A stretch of DNA of 5,185 nt, from NCBI GenBank assembly GCA_002293605.1, contig DBDO01000196.1, positions 1 through 5,185 on the forward strand. The letters run 5' to 3'. The translations under genes were made by a program, and so were the position numbers. Under the pieces are notes generated by a model. It saw only the letters and a program-made list of their open reading frames with translations. It was not told the origin of the DNA and ran no database searches. Source of the stretch: Desulfovibrionaceae bacterium UBA930. GTDB taxonomy: Bacteria > Desulfobacterota > Desulfovibrionia > Desulfovibrionales > Desulfovibrionaceae. Shown here one piece after another: positions 1 to 5,014 of this stretch; within the stretch, counting starts at the first letter, position 1, and every line of letters starts with the position of its first letter.

Positions 1-494
1 CCCCGGCCTGGCAGGCCCTTTTCGCCCGCACCCGGCCCGCACCCGTGCTCTGGACCTACCCTGAACTGGGCCTTGATCTGAGCGGCCAGGGCAGCAAGGC
101 CCGCTCGGCCTGCTTGCGTGAACTTATCGGTAAGCTCCGCTTGCCGCGCGGGGCCAGCGCCTTCTGGCCCCTCTGCCTCGCCCCTCCGCACCCGGATGCG
201 GCAAAGGACGATTCGGGGCAAGGCACGGAACAGGCCTCTGAGGCCCGTTTCTTTCACGCCGGCTTGCGCCTGCTTGAGCCCAGGGTGCTTGTGCTTGTAG
301 GGCCTGAGTCTGTTCCGCTTGCCGACCCTGCCCTGCCCCTGCGCACGCCCTTTACCCAGCATATTGTTCGGGGCACGCTTTTCGTGCTCCTGCCGGACTT
401 TTCCGCCCTGCTGGAAAATCCCGCGCTGGCGGACAAGGCCTGTGTTTTTCTGCGCAGTGCGTTTAATGGCGTTGGAATTGCAGCACAAAACTGA
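1..494 (+). CDS. C-terminal part of a conserved hypothetical protein (5' end outside window)
   Basis: The reading frame is open from the first complete codon at position 3 to the TGA at 492-494, giving at least 163 residues, so the true start lies upstream of the window. A GTG at 45 is an in-frame internal codon and has no convincing ribosome site. I do not recognise the family with confidence. Visible features are a W-T-Y-P-E-L-G motif near the beginning, a conserved-looking LPRGASAFWPL segment, and a hydrophobic LEPRVLVLVG strand. A second hydrophobic strand, GTLFVLLPDF, is followed by an alpha-helical tail. The pattern 'helix, L-x-P-R, hydrophobic strand, G' is loosely reminiscent of uracil-DNA-glycosylase-like folds, but this is only an impression. 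The stop lies 10 nt before the epimerase ATG, so the two genes are probably cotranscribed. Codon use and GC content match the next gene. Confidence 0.75.
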   Translation, partial: PAWQALFARTRPAPVLWTYPELGLDLSGQGSKARSACLRELIGKLRLPRGASAFWPLCLAPPHPDAAKDDSGQGTEQASEARFFHAGLRLLEPRVLVLVGPESVPLADPALPLRTPFTQHIVRGTLFVLLPDFSALLENPALADKACVFLRSAFNGVGIAAQN

Positions 495-495
495 A

Positions 496-499
496 GAGG
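496..499 (+). promoter_or_regulatory. Shine-Dalgarno site (GAGG) that sets the epimerase start
   Basis: GAGG lies 5 nt before the ATG at 505. It sits between the TGA of the upstream gene and this ATG. It supports starting the epimerase at MHILVTG instead of at any of the in-frame codons that run back to 319 inside the upstream gene. Confidence 0.75.
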
Positions 500-504
500 A
501 CCTT

Positions 505-1512
505 ATGCATATTCTTGTTACCGGAGCAGCGGGCTTTATCGGCTTTCACGCCTGTCAGCGCCTTCTGCGGGAGGGTCATAGCCTTGTCGGCATCGACAAC
601 ATGAACGACTACTACAGCCCGGCCCTGAAAGAAGACCGCTTAAGGCTCCTGCACGGCGCGCCGGGCTTTCGCTTTGAGCGCCTGGACCTGGCTGACGAGA
701 GCGCCATGAAGGCGCTCTTTCACAAGGAGCGCTTCAGCCATGTGCTGCACCTCGCGGCCCAGGCCGGGGTGCGCTACAGTCTGGAAAATCCTCAGGCCTA
801 CATTCAATCCAACCTGGTCGGCTTCGGCAATATTCTGGAAGGATGCAGGCAGAACGCGGTGCGCCATCTCGTGTACGCCTCCTCCAGCTCCGTATACGGC
901 ATGAATACGCAGATGCCCTTTTCCACCTCCCAGAGCGTGGACCATCCGGTCAGCCTGTACGCGGCCAGCAAAAAATCCAATGAGCTCATGGCCCACAGCT
1001 ACAGCCACCTGTACGGCCTTGCCTGCACCGGGCTGCGCTTTTTCACCGTGTACGGCCCCTGGGGCAGGCCAGACATGGCCCTGTTCATCTTTACCAGGGC
1101 CATACTGGAAGGCCGCCCCATTCCGGTATTCAACAAGGGCAGGATGCAGCGCGACTTCACCTATATCGATGATATCACGGAAGGACTGTGCAGGCTGATG
1201 CCCCTCCCCCCGGACCCAAACCCGGACTGGCAGCCCGCTCATCCCGATCCCGCCTCCAGTTCCGCGCCCTACCGGCTCTATAATATCGGCAACAACCGGC
1301 CCGTGCCCCTGCTGGACTTCATCAAAACCCTGGAGAGGGCCCTGGGCAAAAAGGCCGAGCTTGAGCTTTTGCCCATGCAGCCGGGCGATGTGCCGGCCAC
1401 CTATGCGGATATCGCCCCGCTTGCCAGGGATGTGGGCTTTGCGCCCTGCACCCCGCTTGAAAGGGGCATACAGGCTTTTGTAGACTGGTACAGAAGCTAT
1501 TATGGTGTATAA
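505..1512 (+). CDS. NAD-dependent sugar nucleotide epimerase, probable UDP-glucuronate 4-epimerase
   Basis: This is a 335-residue extended short-chain dehydrogenase/reductase, a usual length for bacterial UDP-glucuronate 4-epimerases of the CapI/LspL type. The Rossmann NAD-binding motif GAAGFIG is at residues 7-13 and the dinucleotide-binding acidic residue D31 follows in GIDNMNDYY. The HLAAQAGVRYSLENP block is at 82-96 and the catalytic serine region SSSSVYG at 126-132. The catalytic Tyr-x3-Lys pair is Y152/K156. The segments LRFFTVYGPWGRPDMAL and RDFTYIDDI are hallmark positions of this subfamily. The inferred role is interconversion of UDP-glucuronate and UDP-galacturonate in the cytoplasm, supplying capsule or lipopolysaccharide synthesis. 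Substrate choice is inferred from family resemblance; other UDP-sugar 4-epimerases cannot be excluded. The start at 505 is preferred because the Rossmann motif begins there and a GAGG site precedes it. It is probably cotranscribed with the gene ending at 494. Confidence 0.93.
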   Translation: MHILVTGAAGFIGFHACQRLLREGHSLVGIDNMNDYYSPALKEDRLRLLHGAPGFRFERLDLADESAMKALFHKERFSHVLHLAAQAGVRYSLENPQAYIQSNLVGFGNILEGCRQNAVRHLVYASSSSVYGMNTQMPFSTSQSVDHPVSLYAASKKSNELMAHSYSHLYGLACTGLRFFTVYGPWGRPDMALFIFTRAILEGRPIPVFNKGRMQRDFTYIDDITEGLCRLMPLPPDPNPDWQPAHPDPASSSAPYRLYNIGNNRPVPLLDFIKTLERALGKKAELELLPMQPGDVPATYADIAPLARDVGFAPCTPLERGIQAFVDWYRSYYGV

Positions 1513-1518
1513 ATAATT

Positions 1519-1595
1519 TTTGGGGAGGCGCTGCCTCCCCAAACCCTCCGCCAGGGGCTCCGCCCCTGGACCCCGCAAGGGGACGAGTCCCCTTG
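1519..1595. repeat. Triple GC-rich hairpin repeat element
   Basis: Three perfect short inverted repeats stand in a row. Hairpin 1 pairs 1519-1529 with 1533-1543 (TTTGGGGAGGC, loop GCT). Hairpin 2 pairs 1551-1558 with 1562-1569 (CCAGGGGC, loop TCC). Hairpin 3 pairs 1576-1583 with 1588-1595 (CAAGGGGA, loop CGAG). The spacers CCCTCCG and ACCCCG are C-rich and permit alternative pairings. The element begins 7 nt after the epimerase stop. It may end the epimerase transcript or protect its 3' end, although no T-run follows any of the hairpins on the plus strand. From memory, similar triplets are dispersed in Desulfovibrio and other bacterial genomes; this was not searched. Confidence 0.75.
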
Positions 1596-1631
1596 ACCCC
1601 CATTTGATGGGCTTTAGGGAAAGGAGCAACT

Positions 1632-1685
1632 ATGGGAAAATATTATTTCGCGGCCTTTATGCCTGCGCCGGAAAGCACGGCATGA
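1632..1685 (+). pseudogene. 17-codon ORF with strong ribosome site, possible HicB-like remnant
   Basis: AAGGAG at 1621-1626 lies 5 nt before an ATG that opens a 17-residue frame, MGKYYFAAFMPAPESTA, ending with TGA at 1683-1685. The ribosome site is one of the best in the window, so this is either a real micro-ORF or the surviving start of a decayed gene. The opening residues resemble the N-terminal strand of HicB-type antitoxins, which often begin with M-x-K-Y-Y followed by small hydrophobics and a proline. A shifted frame downstream reads LARAAEAYQ, a helix of a kind seen later in HicB proteins. This resemblance is weak and is inference only. The alternative is that it is meaningless intergenic sequence. 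The rest of the gap, 1686-1800, shows nothing I can name. Confidence 0.25.
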
Positions 1686-1801
1686 CCCGCTTGGGCTTTT
1701 TAGCCAGAGCCGCCGAGGCCTATCAGCCACCGATAGCGTGAAGCGCGGGACGCGAAAAACCGGGTAACGCAGCAAAACGGAAATTATTCAGCCTTTCCCG
1801 T

Positions 1802-1831
1802 AAAAAAGGGGGGGCCGCAAGGCCCCCCCTT
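1802..1831 (-). terminator. Intrinsic terminator of the porin gene
   Basis: A perfect 11-bp inverted repeat pairs 1806-1816 with 1821-1831 (AAGGGGGGGCC on the plus strand) around a 4-nt loop, which reads GCAA on plus and TTGC on minus. Read on the minus strand the stem is followed by a run of T residues at 1807-1802, the standard intrinsic terminator form. It lies 26 nt beyond the porin stop codon. It could also reduce plus-strand read-through from the epimerase side, but there it lacks a T-run. Confidence 0.9.
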
Positions 1832-1856
1832 GTCATAAGCAAAGCGTGGAAAAGAA

Positions 1857-3356
1857 CTAGAAGCTGTAGCGGAAGTTCACTTCCGCCTTCCAGGAATCAT
1901 CGTTCTTCTTCAGGTCGGTGTCCGCCGCATTCCAGGTCTTTTCGTCGGCGCTCAGGCGCAGGTAGCCGAGCTCAAGGCAGACTTCCAGGTTTTCGTAGAT
2001 CTTGTAGACATGGTCGAAGTTCACTTCGAACACGCTGTCTTCATCGGTCAGGTAGAGCGCGTCAGCCTGATAACGGAAGAAGCTTCCTTCCCATTTCCGA
2101 ACCAGTTCGGCATCGTTGGTGCCGCGGTAGTAGGCAAAGCGCAGGGTGTGGCTGAGATCCTGAATAAAGGACACGTCCGCCACCTGAATGCCGATGCCCC
2201 AGGTGCCGGTGCCGGTGCCGGTGACAGAGCAGTAGTTGCCGCCGCTGCCAATGCCGTAGTAACCGGCAGTGCCAAAGCTGGTGGCCAGGAAGCCGTCATC
2301 CGTGCCCAGCACGGGCAGGCGGCCCATGCGCCCTTCTTCTATAGCGCGTTCTTTGTCGCCGGAAGCGTACCAGCCAAAGATGCCCGGGGTACCCCAATCC
2401 AGGGCGTAATCCAGGGTAGCGCCGATATACCAGCCTGAAGCGCTTATATTGTTCAGATGATTTCCCGGGGTGCCGAGTTCGGTGTGGGACACGCGGCCAT
2501 AGATGAGGTCCAGACCAAAGGTCAGGGGATCGAACATGGTCAGGTTAAAGTTCGCGCCAAACCACCAAGCATTGCTGCTGCTGCCGGGCATGCGGGAGGC
2601 CAAATAGCCGGGGAACGGCGGAACGTCATCGGGATCTGCAGTATCATCAACAAATACATAGTTCCAGAAGCCGGAGGAGTTGCCCACATTGGCGTACACC
2701 GCATAGGGGGTGAGGGAGAAGCCTTCAAAGGTCAGGGGCAGCACCAGGCCGAACATGTCGGTTTCGTCACTCAGATCGGGACCCAAATCTTCTATTGCCT
2801 CGGTATTACGGGCCCGATCAAAGGGGCGAGCCCAGAAGGCGGTAAGGGCCGCATTGTCGCAGAGCGGGGCATTGACCACAATGCCGGCCACGTCAGCGCC
2901 AAAGACCATGTTGCCCATGCGCGTGGCAGGCAGGGCCAGGCCTTGCAGACCCATGCGCACGGAAACTGCGGTGTTCGGGACAATCCAGTCCAGGTAGGCG
3001 CGCTTGGTTTCAATGTTCACGCCAGCGGTGTCCAGGCCAGCGCCGCGCTGTCTGCCGGTACCGGGCTGGCCCCAGTCAAGGTCGCCGATTTCAAACATCA
3101 GCACGGCTTGCAGGTATTCGGAGGAGATGAAGTTCATCTGGGTGCGCACGCGCTGGCGGGCTTCGAAGTTGTCGACATCGCGCTGGCGCTCGCCTTCCGG
3201 CCTGATGTTGCTGTGCCTGAACTCCTTGTTGTTGATGGTACCAAAGGCGAAGTCCCACTGGCCCTTCACCTTGATGTCGATGCCGTCCGCCTGGGCGGCA
3301 GCAACGCTGCCGAGCGTGAAGGCCACGGCCAGCAACAATGCGGTAATGCGCTTCAT
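1857..3356 (-). CDS. Outer membrane homotrimeric porin (Desulfovibrio type)
   Basis: The product is a 499-residue secreted beta-barrel protein. Residues 1-23 form a clear signal peptide: basic MKR, a hydrophobic core, and an A-Q-A cleavage site before D24. The mature part opens with GIDIKVKGQWDFAFG, a first barrel strand. Alternating aromatic/polar strands and long Gly/Ser/Asp-rich loops follow, and it ends in FRYSF with the C-terminal phenylalanine expected for BAM-dependent insertion. The length and the start pattern fit the abundant porins of Desulfovibrio, which admit small solutes across the outer membrane. The start is placed at the ATG at 3356-3354, because AGGAGG lies 7 nt before it. 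A TTG two codons upstream would be 1 nt from the ribosome site and is rejected. A Thr-Gly tract around residue 378 is encoded by a hexamer repeat. The gene stands alone, between its own terminator and a divergent promoter region. Confidence 0.92.
   Translation of the reverse strand: MKRITALLLAVAFTLGSVAAAQADGIDIKVKGQWDFAFGTINNKEFRHSNIRPEGERQRDVDNFEARQRVRTQMNFISSEYLQAVLMFEIGDLDWGQPGTGRQRGAGLDTAGVNIETKRAYLDWIVPNTAVSVRMGLQGLALPATRMGNMVFGADVAGIVVNAPLCDNAALTAFWARPFDRARNTEAIEDLGPDLSDETDMFGLVLPLTFEGFSLTPYAVYANVGNSSGFWNYVFVDDTADPDDVPPFPGYLASRMPGSSSNAWWFGANFNLTMFDPLTFGLDLIYGRVSHTELGTPGNHLNNISASGWYIGATLDYALDWGTPGIFGWYASGDKERAIEEGRMGRLPVLGTDDGFLATSFGTAGYYGIGSGGNYCSVTGTGTGTWGIGIQVADVSFIQDLSHTLRFAYYRGTNDAELVRKWEGSFFRYQADALYLTDEDSVFEVNFDHVYKIYENLEVCLELGYLRLSADEKTWNAADTDLKKNDDSWKAEVNFRYSF
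2202..2223. repeat. Tandem hexamer (GGTGCC) repeat inside the porin gene
   Basis: Three and two-thirds copies of GGTGCC run in tandem. On the coding strand they give alternating Thr-Gly residues (V-T-G-T-G-T-G-T-W) around residues 378-385, in a Gly-rich segment likely to be a surface loop or turn. A six-base unit keeps the frame, so gain or loss of copies would change loop length without inactivating the porin. Confidence 0.7.
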
Positions 3357-3363
3357 TGTCAAA

Positions 3364-3369
3364 CCTCCT
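3364..3369 (-). promoter_or_regulatory. Shine-Dalgarno site (AGGAGG) that sets the porin start
   Basis: A full consensus AGGAGG on the minus strand lies 7 nt upstream of the ATG at 3356-3354. It settles the choice between this ATG and the TTG at 3362-3360, and fits a highly expressed outer-membrane protein. Confidence 0.9.
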
Positions 3370-3403
3370 GAGTTTGCAAGGAAACAAAAAATTAGGCCGA
3401 AAT

Positions 3404-3419
3404 CCGTAAATAGTTACGG
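3404..3419. repeat. Inverted repeat in the porin leader
   Basis: CCGTAA (3404-3409) and TTACGG (3414-3419) form a perfect 6-bp inverted repeat with a 4-nt centre. It lies 48 nt upstream of the porin ATG, downstream of the candidate promoters. It could be an operator half-site pair or a hairpin in the mRNA leader; the sequence does not decide. Confidence 0.4.
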
Positions 3420-3441
3420 CCCCGGCTGAAATGTAGGAAAG

Positions 3442-3470
3442 GCTTTACCGCGTTTCGCCCATCCTGTAAA
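3442..3470 (-). promoter_or_regulatory. Candidate proximal porin promoter
   Basis: On the minus strand, TTTACA (3470-3465) is followed after 17 nt by TAAAGC (3447-3442). The -35 box matches sigma-70 consensus at five of six positions; the -10 box is poor. A second candidate in the same direction is TTGATT (3512-3507), 17 nt, GATAGT (3489-3484). At least one promoter must lie in this region, because the porin has no upstream gene on its strand; which one is used is uncertain. Confidence 0.35.
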
Positions 3471-3479
3471 TAAAAAAAT

Positions 3480-3509
3480 TTGCACTATCCGCATTTTACA
3501 TGGTACAAT
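3480..3509 (+). promoter_or_regulatory. Candidate plus-strand promoter for the DksA-like gene
   Basis: TTGCAC (3480-3485), an 18-nt spacer and TACAAT (3504-3509) form a plausible sigma-70 promoter with a good -10 box. Transcription would start near 3516, exactly where a hairpin begins (3515-3521 with 3527-3533, with a T·G wobble). The leader to the DksA-like ATG would be about 260 nt and would contain the structured element at 3560-3672. It overlaps the distal minus-strand porin promoter candidate, so the two directions could interfere. Confidence 0.4.
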
Positions 3510-3559
3510 CAAAGCGGAGTATGCTATGCTCCGGCTGCTGCTGAGAGGTAAACGCTGAT

Positions 3560-3672
3560 TTATTCCCTTTGGCTGCGTTGCTCGGTTTTTCCCTCCGGGG
3601 GCAGGACCATCGATCCAGCCCCCATCGTGCCCTTCTTCGAACAAGGGCCTCGCGCCTTGCCAAAGGAAATAA
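3560..3672. repeat. Structured element with long terminal stem and two internal hairpins
   Basis: TTATTCCCTTTGGC (3560-3573) pairs with GCCAAAGGAAATAA (3659-3672) over 14 positions with one mismatch. Inside are two further stems. One pairs GGGGGC (3597-3602) with GCCCCC (3618-3623), extended by GGA/TCC at 3604-3606 and 3614-3616. The other pairs GCCCTT (3629-3634) with AAGGGC (3643-3648). Together they make a closed multi-branched fold. It contains no convincing ORF. It could be a structured 5' leader of the DksA-like gene, a small RNA, or a non-autonomous mobile element with terminal inverted repeats. I see no clear target duplication and recognise no known riboswitch. Confidence 0.5.
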
Positions 3673-3711
3673 CTACGCGTTTCCCCAAAAGCCATGAATC
3701 CATATTTCTGT

Positions 3712-3735
3712 AAAAATAGCCTGCGAGGCGCAGGC
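3712..3735 (-). terminator. Terminator-like hairpin on the minus strand
   Basis: GCCTGCG (3719-3725) and CGCAGGC (3729-3735) form a perfect 7-bp stem with a 3-nt loop. On the minus strand the stem is followed by TATTTTTA (3718-3711), resembling an intrinsic terminator. On the plus strand seven A residues follow. No minus-strand gene is seen that would need it, so it may block antisense transcription from the DksA-like gene or from the convergent perR-like gene, or may simply be part of the leader fold. Confidence 0.4.
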
Positions 3736-3775
3736 AAAAAAACTCTACGCACAACAGCATGCTGCAAGGGAAGCC

Positions 3776-4105
3776 ATGACTGAAACGCAACGAACGGCCC
3801 TTCGGGACAAGATACAGGCGGAACGTACGCGCCTTGCCGCAGATATCGCAACCCTTGAGGAAGTGACGCGGCCCGGCGATGAGGACTGCGAGGATGAAAT
3901 CACGCGCATGAACAGCCTTGTGAACAAAAGCGTGAATGAGGCGGCCCTGGCTTCGGCCAGGGCCCGTCTGGCCGCGCTGGAATATGCGCAAAAACGTATT
4001 GAAGAGCCCGAATTCGGCTTTTGCATAGACTGCGGCGAGCAAATCCCCATGCCCCGCCTGCTGGCTATGCCGGAGGCGTCTCGCTGCATTGACTGCGCCA
4101 GCTAG
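3776..4105 (+). CDS. TraR/DksA family zinc-finger protein, short form
   Basis: The product is a 109-residue protein with an N-terminal helical region (residues 1-30) and an acidic turn GDEDCEDE (34-41). A second long helix (about 43-76) follows, then a C-terminal four-cysteine zinc finger of the DksA type: C83-x2-C86 and C104-x2-C107, with F-G-F-C-x2-C-G and R-C-I-D-C signatures. This is the coiled-coil-plus-finger plan of proteins that enter the RNA polymerase secondary channel to tune transcription. It is shorter than E. coli DksA (151 residues), and the tip has D37-x2-D40 followed by I42, where the DksA motif DxxDxA has alanine. A DksA-like effect is therefore inferred, not shown. The ATG is preceded by a weak AAGGGAAG site. 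The gene is monocistronic, and its TAG stop lies in the edge of the large palindrome that follows. Confidence 0.88.
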   Translation: MTETQRTALRDKIQAERTRLAADIATLEEVTRPGDEDCEDEITRMNSLVNKSVNEAALASARARLAALEYAQKRIEEPEFGFCIDCGEQIPMPRLLAMPEASRCIDCAS

Positions 4106-4256
4106 GGGGCTGTTCCCAAACAGGTCTTTTGTCCGATAACTGCGTCAAACGGCCCCTTTTGCTCCGGTCGAGTACCACAAAAGTACACTCCCTGCGCAAA
4201 AAGGGGCCGTTTTCCTTGCTCTCGGCGCAAAGTCCCTTGTTTGGGAACAGCCCCCT
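4104..4256. mobile_element. MITE-like imperfect palindrome of about 153 bp
   Basis: AGGGGGCTGTTCCCAAACA (4104-4122) is the exact reverse complement of 4238-4256, a 19-bp perfect terminal inverted repeat. A second perfect 14-bp pair lies inside: AAACGGCCCCTTTT (4147-4160) with 4199-4212. GTAC at 4172-4175 and 4183-4186 can close the centre. The sequences between the outer and inner arms also resemble each other in inverted orientation, with differences. The left end overlaps the TAG stop of the DksA-like gene. There is no plausible ORF. Size, ends and lack of coding fit a miniature inverted-repeat element that could be mobilised by a transposase elsewhere; no clear target duplication is visible. 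Alternatively it may serve as a bidirectional transcription barrier between the convergent DksA-like and perR-like genes. Confidence 0.6.
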
Positions 4257-4342
4257 GGGAAAGGCTGATTTATCCATACTCCCTCAGCGGCATTTGCTTA
4301 AGGAAGCACTGATTAATGAGCTTTGAGGAAAGGGCCTTTGCG

Positions 4343-4735
4343 TCAGCAGGCTCTGGAATCCTTGCAGCTATCGCAAAGGCCGGTAAACTCCACTTCCATA
4401 TCTTCTATGGTAAAGCCCCCGGCGGAGAGGGGGGTGAAGGCGGGCAGCGCGGGCGCGGCGTGCACATCGCCGATGCGGCCGCAGCGCTTGCAGCGCACAT
4501 GCAGGTGCGGGCTGGTATCGCCGTCAAAATGTTTTTGCGCCCCGGCGCGCTCAAGGCACAAAATCTCCCCGGAGCTGCTCAGAAGATCGAGGTTCCGGTA
4601 CACGGTGCCAAGGCTGATGCGGGGCATTTTTTCCCGGACCATACCGTAAATTTCATCTGCCGTGGGGTGGGAGGTAACGCTGTGCAGGGCCTCCAGGATC
4701 AGTGCCCGTTGCCGGGTCATTCTGGTTTGGGACAT
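4343..4735 (-). CDS. perR: Fur-family metalloregulator, probable PerR (peroxide-sensing repressor)
   Basis: The product is a 130-residue Fur-family repressor. A winged helix occupies roughly residues 1-75, with the recognition helix in LGTVYRNLDLL (42-52). The C-terminal dimer and metal domain follows. By comparison with Bacillus subtilis PerR, all five regulatory-site ligands are present: H23, D71, H77, H79 and D90, equivalent to H37, D85, H91, H93 and D104. The structural zinc site is complete: C82-x2-C85 and C121-x2-C124. PerR proteins repress peroxide-defence genes with Fe or Mn bound and are inactivated by metal-catalysed histidine oxidation; here that role is inferred. A longer form beginning at TTG 4750 is rejected, because that TTG adjoins the GGAG ribosome site (4748-4745) that serves the ATG at 4735-4733. 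Upstream on its strand is a TTGACT -35-like box (4795-4790) without a clear -10. The A/T-rich TTAGTAA and TTAATAC elements there might be operator sequence. Confidence 0.85.
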   Translation of the reverse strand: MSQTRMTRQRALILEALHSVTSHPTADEIYGMVREKMPRISLGTVYRNLDLLSSSGEILCLERAGAQKHFDGDTSPHLHVRCKRCGRIGDVHAAPALPAFTPLSAGGFTIEDMEVEFTGLCDSCKDSRAC

Positions 4736-4948
4736 GGCTTTCCGCTCCAATAATTTTTCGTATTAAGATCTGTTACTAAAAAGGGGAAAAGTCAAGTAGC
4801 GGTTTTCCGAATGAAAGCAAAAAATTTTATGAAAGGCAAGTCTTGTTGCCTGCTTTGGTCAGCCGGTACTTTTGCAATCGGCTGTTCGGCTTGTCCGACA
4901 CGGTCATTTCGATAAAGGTTACGCCATCAGAGAAAGCTTTAAGGTTTT

Positions 4949-4979
4949 GTCGCTCCCTACGGGGCGCGTGGATAGAAAC
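4949..4979 (+). CRISPR. Solitary type I-C-like CRISPR repeat unit
   Basis: The 31-nt unit starts GTCGCTCCC, has TAC as its loop, continues GGGGCGC, and ends GTGGATAGAAAC. This is the form of type I-C (Dvulg) repeats, which begin GTCGC, contain a short GC-rich palindrome, and end GTGGATTGAAAC or close variants. Its six-frame translations give SLRGAWIET and VSIHAPRRE, the peptides typical of wrongly called ORFs in such arrays. No second intact copy occurs within the window, and no cas gene is visible. It may be an array remnant, a solo repeat, or the edge of a very small array. Confidence 0.6.
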
Positions 4980-5014
4980 GACAATCCGGCGCTTTGAGCC
5001 CGATACCCCGTGCA

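Noticed and set aside
319..504. Upstream in-frame extension of the epimerase
   Set aside because: The extension overlaps the real upstream gene in another frame, has no Rossmann content, and the GAGG site at 496-499 fits the ATG at 505.
640..1629. Long minus-strand ORF opposite the epimerase (329 codons)
   Set aside because: It is antisense to a clear enzyme gene, has no recognisable domains, and is typical of GC-rich shadow frames.
1520..1741. 73-codon plus-strand ORF
   Set aside because: It reads through the triple-hairpin repeat and has no family features.
2457..3371. 304-codon plus-strand ORF
   Set aside because: It is a shadow of the porin gene; the porin strand has signal peptide, ribosome site and terminator.
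3516..3775. 6S RNA or SRP RNA in the porin/DksA-like gap
   Set aside because: The fold and sequence do not show the signature elements of either RNA as far as can be judged by eye.
3414..4089. Three overlapping minus-strand ORFs of 114-160 codons
   Set aside because: They run across the promoter region, structured element and DksA-like gene in conflicting frames and show no domains.
4065..4326. ORFs of 65-70 codons on both strands across the palindrome
   Set aside because: They arise from the symmetric sequence of the palindrome; neither has a convincing ribosome site or family match.
4329..4339. AAAGGGCCTTT palindrome as perR-like terminator
   Set aside because: The palindrome is too short to form a stable loop and has no T-run on the minus strand.
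4316..4753. Plus-strand ORFs opposite the perR-like gene
   Set aside because: They are antisense to a complete Fur-family protein and carry no protein features of their own.
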